A DNA stretch of 64,000 nucleotides, from contig CAIVRI010000080.1 of the NCBI GenBank assembly GCA_903908265.1, positions 1-64,000 on the forward strand. The letters run 5' to 3'. The stretch comes from an uncultured Pseudomonadota bacterium. Its GTDB lineage: Bacteria; Pseudomonadota; Gammaproteobacteria; Steroidobacterales; Steroidobacteraceae. Both the position numbers and the translations under genes were made by a program. Below the pieces are notes generated by a model, which saw nothing but the letters and a program-made list of their open reading frames with translations, did not search any database and was not told the DNA's origin. Each line of letters begins with the position of its first letter. The first letter of the stretch is position 1. This document shows positions 55,390-62,638 of the stretch, piece after piece.

Positions 55390-56457
55390 ATGCTGCAGCC
55401 ACCGCCACCCTCCATGCAGGCCCTCCTGCTCACCGGCCACGGCGGACCCGAGCAACTGGTCTATGCCGTGGTCCCGACCCCTGCCCCGGCGCCCGGTGAG
55501 GTGCTCGTGCGCCTATACGGCGCGGCGGTCAACAACACGGACATCAATCTTCGGGTGGGTTGGTATTCCAAGTCGGTGACCGGATCCACCGCGACAACCC
55601 CCGCAGCCGAACCGACCTCGGCCGACGCCGGCTGGGCCGGCAACGCCTTGTCGTTTCCGCGCATTCAAGGCGCGGATGGCGCCGGCACCATTGCCGGAGT
55701 AGGACCCGGCGTCGACCCGGCCCGCCTCGGGGAGCGCGTGCTCATCGACCCGATTCTGCGCGACGGCGATGCTGCGCGCTATTTCGGCTCCGATACACCC
55801 GGCGCCTTCGCGCAATACACCACCGTCCCCACCGCCAACGCGGTGCGCATCACAACCACCTGGAATGATGCCGAGATCGCGTCATTCCCCTGCTCGTATC
55901 TGGCCGCCTTGCACCTCGTCACGCGCGCTCGCGTCAGCCGCGGCCAACGGGTCCTCATCACCGGCGGCTCCGGTGGCGTCGGTACGGCAGCCGTGCAGTG
56001 GGCCCTCGCCCGCGGCGCGTCGGTAGTGGCAGTGGCAGACCCCACCAAGACGAGCGCATTGCGCGCCTTGGGGGTCACGGAAGTGATCGGTCGCGACACC
56101 GATCCGGCAGCGCACTACGGTGCCGATGCTTTTGACGTGGTGTTGGATGTAGTAGGCGGCGCGATGTTTTCGGCGCTACTGACGGTGCTGCGGCCCGGTG
56201 GTCAATACGCCACGGCCGGCGCCATCGCAGGTCCCGTAGTCGCATTGGATCTACGTACGCTGTATCTGAAGGATCTGACCCTGCATGGCTGCACCATCCC
56301 GCCGGCGCCGCTCTTCGGGCAGTTAGTCGCAGCCATTGAGGACGGGACGCTGCAGCCACTGGTCGCAGCCACTTACCCCTTGCATGCGTTGGCCGCCGCG
56401 CAGGAAGCATTTCTGCGCAAGCAGCATGTCGGCAAAATGGTGCTGACGATTCCCTAA
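55390..56457 (+). CDS. Medium-chain dehydrogenase/quinone oxidoreductase family protein
   Basis: 355 aa. GroES-like N-terminal part (ALLLTGHGGPEQLVYAVVP, GEVLVRLYGAAVNNTDINLR, IQGADGAGTIAGVGPGV) and NAD(P)-binding Rossmann part (VLITGGSGGVGTAAVQWALARGA, near residue 195). Ends with AQEAFLRKQHVGKMVLTIP. The Cys/His zinc ligands of classical alcohol dehydrogenases are not apparent, so a zinc-free quinone-oxidoreductase-like enzyme is likely. A second ATG eight codons in (55414) is possible. Divergent from the XRE-cupin gene and convergent with folD. Confidence 0.83.
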   Translation: MLQPPPPSMQALLLTGHGGPEQLVYAVVPTPAPAPGEVLVRLYGAAVNNTDINLRVGWYSKSVTGSTATTPAAEPTSADAGWAGNALSFPRIQGADGAGTIAGVGPGVDPARLGERVLIDPILRDGDAARYFGSDTPGAFAQYTTVPTANAVRITTTWNDAEIASFPCSYLAALHLVTRARVSRGQRVLITGGSGGVGTAAVQWALARGASVVAVADPTKTSALRALGVTEVIGRDTDPAAHYGADAFDVVLDVVGGAMFSALLTVLRPGGQYATAGAIAGPVVALDLRTLYLKDLTLHGCTIPPAPLFGQLVAAIEDGTLQPLVAATYPLHALAAAQEAFLRKQHVGKMVLTIP

Positions 56458-56470
56458 GACCGCTGCGCGC

Positions 56471-57349
56471 TCAAAGACCGGGCGCGGCCTCTTCGATACC
56501 GACCGTCCGCTCGGCGGAGCGCAGCGTGTTGAACAGCAGCATGGTGACGGTCATCGGCCCCACACCACCGGGCACCGGCGAAATCAGCGACGCTTTCTTG
56601 CGTACGCCCTCGAAATCCACATCGCCGACGAGTCGCCCATCCGGCAAGCGGTTGATGCCAACGTCAATCACCACCGCGCCTGTACGCACCATCTGCGGCA
56701 CAATCAGATTGGGCACACCGGCAGCCACCACGAGGATGTCCGCCAGCAGCGTGAACATCGCCAGATCCCGGGTGAGTTTGTGGCAGATCGATACGGTCGC
56801 ATCCTGCTGCATGAGCATCATCGCCACCGGTTTGCCCACAATATTGCTGGCGCCGACAACGCAGACGTTGCGACCGGCAATCTGGACGTTTTCATGCTCA
56901 AGCAACTTCTGCACGCCGTACGGCGTGCAAGGCGGGAACACCGTCGAACCGGTCAGCAACCCACCGACGTTGTAGAGATGAAAACCGTCCACATCCTTCG
57001 CCACCGAGATCCGTTCGAGCACCTGACGCACTTCGATATGCGCCGGCAGCGGCAACTGCACGAGGATGCCATGCACCGTCGGATCGGCATTCAAGCGATC
57101 AATTTCAGCGAGCAGTACCTGCTCGCTGACATCGGCCGCCATCTCGATTCGCTCGGAGCGGATCCCAACGTCCGCGCAAGCGCGGACTTTGTTGCTGACG
57201 TAGAGCTGGGACGCCGGATTGTGGCCGACCAGGATGACCGCAAGACCAGGGGTCACACCCTTCGCTGCGACCAATTGGGCGATGCGGTTTTTGTATTCGG
57301 CACGTAACTTCTTGGCGACGGCCTTGCCGTCAATAATCCGGGCGGTCAT
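56471..57349 (-). CDS. folD: Methylenetetrahydrofolate dehydrogenase/methenyltetrahydrofolate cyclohydrolase
   Basis: Converts methylene-H4folate to methenyl- and formyl-H4folate. 292 aa. Signatures: LAVILVGHNPASQLYVSNKVRAC with the catalytic Lys, LVQLPLPAHI, GRNVCVVGASNIVGKPVAMMLM (NADP site) and ISPVPGGVGPMTVTMLL. Housekeeping enzyme, but its place beside mttB2 and the DMGDH genes gives the outlet for C1 units made by demethylation. Confidence 0.95.
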   Translation of the reverse strand: MTARIIDGKAVAKKLRAEYKNRIAQLVAAKGVTPGLAVILVGHNPASQLYVSNKVRACADVGIRSERIEMAADVSEQVLLAEIDRLNADPTVHGILVQLPLPAHIEVRQVLERISVAKDVDGFHLYNVGGLLTGSTVFPPCTPYGVQKLLEHENVQIAGRNVCVVGASNIVGKPVAMMLMQQDATVSICHKLTRDLAMFTLLADILVVAAGVPNLIVPQMVRTGAVVIDVGINRLPDGRLVGDVDFEGVRKKASLISPVPGGVGPMTVTMLLFNTLRSAERTVGIEEAAPGL

Positions 57350-57584
57350 GAATGAGCAACTCTGCGGGGATAGGGAACGAGGGCCGCGATTCTACCTGCC
57401 GTCGAGGTCACGAGTGTGATCGTTCGCCCTAGTGCGCTTTTTCGTTCGCTGTCAGTCAGTTAGACGCGCGTCAAGGCCCGCGGCGAGTCCCGACGCCCGG
57501 CAACCCCCAGCCGCTGCCAGAGACCCCGGCAGGCGAGTGCGGTCGAACGGGGCCCCCGACACCCCGCGCCGCCGACGGCCCGCT

Positions 57585-59144
57585 TCAGGCCGACCGCATT
57601 GCCTCGCGCGGCAACTTGACCGGAAACTTCGATCGAATCTCCGCATCCACCGCTTCGGGAATATGCGAGGGATAGTGCGTGGCCAAGATATCCTTGACCT
57701 TCTTGGTCGCACGATCGACCACGGTGGTCGATCCCTGCTCGATCCACTCGTTCGGGCTGCGGCGATCGCCAACGGCCGGGTAGAGATAGTCGGTCTGCAT
57801 GAGTTGCAGGGTTTGATCAGCGCCCAAGTAGTGCCCAGGGCCGTTCAGACAAACATCCTTAATGACTTCGAAGGACAACTTTTCTTCATTGACTTCGATG
57901 CCCTTGATCGTTCGCTGCGCCATGCCGATGGTGTCGTTGTCGATGATCAGGCTCTCGAGCGAATAGCCGAGCAAGCTGGCGTGCATGCCGGCCGACTCGT
58001 AGATCATGTTGGCGCCGGCATTGCCAACCAAGGCGTGGTTCAGTGCCTTTTCCGCGCCCGCCTGCCCATCGGCGATCTTTGAGTCGGTCATCCCGGAGGC
58101 TGTGCCACCGGTCAACTGGTAGAAATGCGCCATCTGGGCGGCCGCGGCAGACAGCAGCGCCTGCTCCGGGCTACCGCCAGACATCGCCCCAGTGCGCAAG
58201 TCGGAGACGAAGCACCAGGTGCCGAAAATCGCCGGATGACCCGGCTTGATCGCATTGACGTACACCAAGCCCGCGAGGCATTCCGCCACTTCCTGGGCCA
58301 ACGCGCCGGCAATAGCCGCCGGCGCCGTCGCGCCCGCCTGACCGGCCGACAAGAGCAGCACGGGCATCCCGCCACGCACGGCTACTTCAAGGCACTTGCA
58401 GGCGTCGGTCGCAAACTTCATCGGTGGCACGACGAAACAGTTGGACTGACTGACGAACGGTCGTTCGCGCCACTTGTCCTCACCGCCTGCGATCATGTGA
58501 AGCATCTCCAGCGACTTCTCCATGTGCTCGGGCAATACCCAACTGGAGCCCACGTGCTTGGTCGTGCTCGATACCGACGCGTAGCAGGTATTGAAATCCA
58601 TTTCGTAAGGATCAGGAATATCGCGCGGCACCACGGCACGCTGGAAGAAATGGATATGCTCCATGGTGTCGACGATGCGACCAATATTATATAGATCTTG
58701 CAACTTGGACTCGCGGTACACGCCCTCGGCGTTGACCATGTTCACCGCAGCGCCGGCGGTGCCGAAATAGACTTTCTTGCCCCAAGGCTCGAGATCAAAT
58801 CGCGGATCCTGCGCATAAAGCGGAAAATGTCGACCTGCTTTAGCCAGCGTGTCCTCGACCAACGCCCGCGGAAACAGCAAACGACCGCGGTCACTGACCG
58901 TGCAACCGGCCTTTGTCATGACCTCGACACCGGACTCTGGGGCATCGGCCAGACCGAGCTCCGCTAGCAAGCGCAGCGCCGTCTCATGGATCTGCTGAAT
59001 ATCCGAGTCACTCAGGGGCAAGTAACGCCCGCCCAGCATGCCGGGCACGACGGGCCGCAGATGATCGGGCAAAGGCCCCGTGCGCTGGGCACGACGGGCA
59101 TCACGACCGGAAGGGCGACGGGCAGGGACAGTAGCTTCAGACAC
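57585..59144 (-). CDS. MttB-family methyltransferase, non-pyrrolysine, copy 2
   Basis: 519 aa with the GTG at 59144, chosen because GGAGGA stands 6 nt upstream; the frame stays open to 59216. No in-frame UAG. Family blocks: YLPLSDSDIQQIHETALRLLAELG, GTAGAAVNMVNAEGVYRESKL, FVSQSNCFVVPPMKFATDACKCL, GQAGATAPAAIAGALAQEVAE, SKIADGQAGAEKAL, CLNGPGHYLGADQTLQLMQ. It differs widely from copy 1 (30525), so it probably uses another methylated amine. No corrinoid protein is adjacent; the one at 38452 is the only candidate in the window. Followed by folD at 235 bp. Confidence 0.85.
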   Translation of the reverse strand: MSEATVPARRPSGRDARRAQRTGPLPDHLRPVVPGMLGGRYLPLSDSDIQQIHETALRLLAELGLADAPESGVEVMTKAGCTVSDRGRLLFPRALVEDTLAKAGRHFPLYAQDPRFDLEPWGKKVYFGTAGAAVNMVNAEGVYRESKLQDLYNIGRIVDTMEHIHFFQRAVVPRDIPDPYEMDFNTCYASVSSTTKHVGSSWVLPEHMEKSLEMLHMIAGGEDKWRERPFVSQSNCFVVPPMKFATDACKCLEVAVRGGMPVLLLSAGQAGATAPAAIAGALAQEVAECLAGLVYVNAIKPGHPAIFGTWCFVSDLRTGAMSGGSPEQALLSAAAAQMAHFYQLTGGTASGMTDSKIADGQAGAEKALNHALVGNAGANMIYESAGMHASLLGYSLESLIIDNDTIGMAQRTIKGIEVNEEKLSFEVIKDVCLNGPGHYLGADQTLQLMQTDYLYPAVGDRRSPNEWIEQGSTTVVDRATKKVKDILATHYPSHIPEAVDAEIRSKFPVKLPREAMRSA

Positions 59145-59216
59145 AGACTTTCCTCCAGCAGATTCGGCTCGCGGGCACTTTGCGGCTGCCCCCATGACAC
59201 AACAGGAGCCTCGCAC

Positions 59217-59852
59217 GTCGCTCGCTGCGCCGCAGAACTGAATTTCTACCAGAAATGAAATTTTTTATGTTCGTACCCGCGCGCCGGCCGCGTCCGAAGG
59301 GCCGCCTCTACCGTCTTCTGTAGAGACGCCCCCGGTCCGGCCGCACGCCGGATCGGCCTGCTAGCGAGGGCTCGATGGACCGACCGACTAGGTCCAGATC
59401 GATGTGACCGACCGATCTAACGCACCCAGAACAATGCATTAAATAATCACAAATTACTGAAATATATAAATATTTTTAATAATTATGTCAAATTGATTTA
59501 CGCCAGCCTTAACGCCGCCACCCCCGGTACCGATGGCCCGCGACGAGCGCGAGGTCAGCACCGCCCATCTTAGGATCCCGCCAACAAGGGCGCGGCGGAA
59601 CCTTGACCGCGCATTGAACAAAATTGACCACTCGGTCAATCCTTTTGAGACTCAGCTGTTGCTAAGACGCAACTTCACAAAAGCCATTGAAGTGCGGTAG
59701 TTTAGGCGCAGGGTCATCAATTCCGATTGAAGATCTTTGTTTTGCAGCAACGCACTGAGTCTGCAGAGTGCCCGCACTCTCGGACCACGCTGATCGGGAA
59801 GAGGCTCACCGATCTGTGAACGTTTGAGCCACTAGTTGAAGAGGGGATTCGC
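59217..59852. other. Long divergent intergenic region between mttB2 and the TonB-dependent receptor
   Basis: 636 bp without a credible gene. Contents in order: GAAAT-rich dyad near 59240-59262 just upstream of mttB2; direct repeat GACCGACCGA at 59378 and 59406 (28-bp period); a sharply AT-rich stretch at about 59436-59505 in an otherwise GC-rich sequence; the ATTGACC dyad at 59623; and the receptor leader with AGGGG before the TTG start. Confidence 0.55.
59623..59640. promoter_or_regulatory. TetR-like operator ATTGACC-N4-GGTCAAT
   Basis: Two perfect 7-bp arms around 4 bp, 18 bp in all, with the TTGACC...GGTCAA form common for TetR-family operators. It is about 210 bp upstream of the TonB-dependent receptor start. 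No TetR gene lies in the window, so the regulator would be encoded elsewhere. Confidence 0.45.
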
Positions 59853-62546
59853 TTGAAACTTAATACCAAGCTGACCTATGCGGTCATGGCGGCACTCAGT
59901 GCCGGAGCCACAAGCTCAGTAGCAGTCGCCGCCGCGGCGGAAGAAGCCAAGGCCAACAGCCTTGAAATTGCAGACATTGTCGTCACCGCCCAGCGCCGTT
60001 CGGAAAGCATCCAGAACGTGCCTATCACCATCCAGGCGCTCAGCGCTGAAACGCTCAGCCAGCTCAGCGTTTCGTCGTTCGACGACATGGTCAAGTACCT
60101 GCCGAACGTCTCGCTCGCCACCAACGGCCCGGGACAAGGCAACGTCTTCATGCGCGGCCTGGCCCTCGGTTCGTTCGGCACGCAGTCGTCCGGCACGATC
60201 GGTGGCTTCCCGAACGTCGCGGTCTACCTCGACGAACAGTCGGGTCAGTTGCCGAGCCGTAACCTCGACGTCATCGCGGTCGACTTGGAGCGCGTCGAAG
60301 TGCTCGAAGGCCCGCAGGGCACGCTGTTCGGCGGTGGCGCGCAGGCCGGTGTGCTGCGTTACATCACCAACAAGCCGAAGCTCAACAAGTTCGAAGGCAG
60401 TGCTGAGGCCAGCTACAGCGTCACCGCGCATGGCGACCCAAACACGGCGGCGAGCGCAACCCTCAACCTGCCGTTGGTCAATGACAAATTGGCGGCGCGC
60501 GTTGTGGTGTACAACGACGATCGTGGCGGCTACATCAACAACGTCCCGAGCACGTTCACGCGCCGGGCCACGGACTACGGTATCTACTACGGCGGTTACA
60601 TCGACCCGAGCACTGGCCACTCCGCGCCGCCTCCGGGCAGCCCCGTGATCAATAACTACGCCATTGCCAAGAACGCGATGAACCCGGTCAAGTACCAGGG
60701 TCTGCGTGCCTCGCTGCTGTGGCAGATCAACGACGACTGGAGCGCCCTGTTCGCCCAGAGCTACCAGAACATGCAGGCCGACGGCGTGTTCTATCAGATG
60801 CCGAAGGGCTCTGAAGGGCAGACGCTGAACCCGCTGGAAGTCACGCTGTTCAACAACGCGTACGACAAGGACAAGTTCACCAACAGCTCGCTGACCATCA
60901 ACGGCAAGATCGGCCTGTTGAAGGCTGTCTACACCGGCGGCTACATGGTTCGTAAAATCGACCAAGTCAACGACTACACGAACTACTCGCGTGGCGTGTA
61001 CGCCGACTACTACCAGTGCCATGGCTTGTATTCGGGCGGTACGCCGACCTGTTTCTCGCCGAGCGCTTCGTGGCAGGAAAAGGAATCGAACACCCACCAG
61101 AGCCACGAGTTCCGCCTGAGCACGCCGGATGAATGGCGTGTGCGCGGTATCGTCGGTGCATTCTACGAAGACTTTAAGATCACCGACGACACGGCTTGGT
61201 CGTACAAGAGCGTCCCGACCTGCGTGGCCGGCGGCGATCCGTACTGCTTCCAGAACGTCGAGCCCGCACCGGGCTCACCGGTTGCGAACCCGAACCCGCG
61301 CAACGACAACGTCGCGTTCTTCGAAGACACGTTCCGCAACTACAAGCAGACGGCGTTCTTCGCCTCGGCTGACGTGGACCTGATCCCGAAGGTACTGACG
61401 TTCACCGCCGGCACGCGTCACTACGACTATAAGGAAGAGTTCGGCGGCACTGTGGTCAGCAGTTTCGGCTGCTTCAACTACCACACCGTCGCGAATCCCG
61501 GCTCCTGCCATAACGGCGCCGTGGGCTGGAACCCTTCGCAGAAGGATCGTAGCTCGGAGTACAAGGGCTTCAAGAGTCGCGCCAACTTGACCTGGCATGT
61601 CACCCCAGACACGATGGTCTATGCCACCTGGTCGCAAGGCTACCGTCCGGGCGGCTTCAACCGCTCGTCAGGCTATGTCGCCAAGAGCGTTGACGAACTG
61701 TGGGGAGTGGGCAACGCCGCGGGCAAGACCCCGGGAACGCCGATGCAGCAGTTCATCAAGCCGCTAACCGTGGCGCCCGATGAACTCACCAACAAAGAGA
61801 TCGGCTTCAAGAGCGAGTTCTTCAATCGTCGCATCCAGTTGAACGGCTCGATCTACCAGGAAGACTGGAAGAACGTGCAGAGCGGCATCTTCAACCCAGC
61901 GCTGTTCGGCAACACGACGTTCGGCGTCAATGGTGCGGACTACCAGGTGAAGGGTGTTGAACTGCAGTTGACGGCGCGCGTCACCGCGGGCCTCACGGTC
62001 ACCGGCTCGGGCTCGTGGAATCAGAGCAAGCAGGTAACCTCACCGTTCTTGATCAACAACAACCCGGAAAGCGTCCACTTCGGCGAGCAGATCACCACAG
62101 AACTGGGCCCGAATGGCAAGCCCTTGGCGATCGTCAACACCTTCGGCGCGGCTGGCGTACCGACGGCGTTCTCGCCTCCTCTGCAGTTCAACGTGCGCGC
62201 ACGCTACGACTGGGAGATGGGTGACTACTCGGCGTTCTGGCAGTTGGGCATGAACCACGTGGGTCATTCGTTCAACAACTCGAACACCGACCCGTCGCTC
62301 AATGGCGCGGCGAACGAGGCGGCTGGCATTCCAGTGACCACGACCACGTGGCGCTACGAGCAGCCGGCTTACTCGTCCTGGGATGGCGCGATCGGCGTGT
62401 CGAAGGACACGTGGAGCGTGCAGCTCTTTGGTCAGAACCTGACCGATGAGAACAAGTCACAGTTCACGTCGTCGTCACAGTTTATCAAGGCGGAAGTGCC
62501 GTTACGGCCGCGCGTCTTGGGCGTGAAGTTCGGCATGAAGTTCTGA
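59853..62546 (+). CDS. TonB-dependent outer-membrane receptor
   Basis: 897 aa, TTG start with AGGGG 7 nt upstream. Signal peptide at residues 1-28 (AVMAALSAGATSSVAVAA). TonB-box/plug start at ADIVVTAQRRSESIQNVPITI; plug to about residue 185 with VERVEVLEGPQGTLFG and ITNKPKL; 22-strand barrel after that, with WSQGYRPGGFN near the two-thirds point, and a C-terminal Phe in LGVKFGMKF, as needed for BAM insertion. The VVTAQRR class is expanded in environmental gamma- and alphaproteobacteria and takes up siderophores, sugars, steroids or other large molecules. The ligand is unknown; its context (C1 island on the left, sulfotransferase on the right) does not settle it. Confidence 0.92.
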   Translation: MKLNTKLTYAVMAALSAGATSSVAVAAAAEEAKANSLEIADIVVTAQRRSESIQNVPITIQALSAETLSQLSVSSFDDMVKYLPNVSLATNGPGQGNVFMRGLALGSFGTQSSGTIGGFPNVAVYLDEQSGQLPSRNLDVIAVDLERVEVLEGPQGTLFGGGAQAGVLRYITNKPKLNKFEGSAEASYSVTAHGDPNTAASATLNLPLVNDKLAARVVVYNDDRGGYINNVPSTFTRRATDYGIYYGGYIDPSTGHSAPPPGSPVINNYAIAKNAMNPVKYQGLRASLLWQINDDWSALFAQSYQNMQADGVFYQMPKGSEGQTLNPLEVTLFNNAYDKDKFTNSSLTINGKIGLLKAVYTGGYMVRKIDQVNDYTNYSRGVYADYYQCHGLYSGGTPTCFSPSASWQEKESNTHQSHEFRLSTPDEWRVRGIVGAFYEDFKITDDTAWSYKSVPTCVAGGDPYCFQNVEPAPGSPVANPNPRNDNVAFFEDTFRNYKQTAFFASADVDLIPKVLTFTAGTRHYDYKEEFGGTVVSSFGCFNYHTVANPGSCHNGAVGWNPSQKDRSSEYKGFKSRANLTWHVTPDTMVYATWSQGYRPGGFNRSSGYVAKSVDELWGVGNAAGKTPGTPMQQFIKPLTVAPDELTNKEIGFKSEFFNRRIQLNGSIYQEDWKNVQSGIFNPALFGNTTFGVNGADYQVKGVELQLTARVTAGLTVTGSGSWNQSKQVTSPFLINNNPESVHFGEQITTELGPNGKPLAIVNTFGAAGVPTAFSPPLQFNVRARYDWEMGDYSAFWQLGMNHVGHSFNNSNTDPSLNGAANEAAGIPVTTTTWRYEQPAYSSWDGAIGVSKDTWSVQLFGQNLTDENKSQFTSSSQFIKAEVPLRPRVLGVKFGMKF

Positions 62547-62561
62547 TCGACGCTCTGTGGC

Positions 62562-62583
62562 CCACCGCCCAACGGGGCGGTGG
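62562..62583 (+). terminator. First terminator-like hairpin after the TonB-dependent receptor
   Basis: Perfect 9-bp stem CCACCGCCC/GGGCGGTGG with a 4-nt loop, 15 bp after the receptor stop, without a T tract. It probably protects the mRNA end or acts together with the strong terminator that follows. Confidence 0.5.
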
Positions 62584-62600
62584 ATTACAGTAGACTTAAA

Positions 62601-62628
62601 GGCGGGCAGCGATGCCCGCCTTTTTTTT
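62601..62628 (+). terminator. Strong Rho-independent terminator
   Basis: GGCGGGCA/TGCCCGCC stem with a 4-nt loop followed by eight T. It ends the TonB-dependent receptor transcript only 10 bp before the ATG of the next gene, so that gene must have its promoter within or before this structure, or depend on read-through. Confidence 0.92.
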
Positions 62629-62638
62629 GGACCCGATT

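Noticed and set aside
59454-59639. 61-codon minus-strand frame upstream of the TonB-dependent receptor
   Set aside because: It spans the AT-rich stretch and the dyad, has no domain, and the translation is not protein-like.
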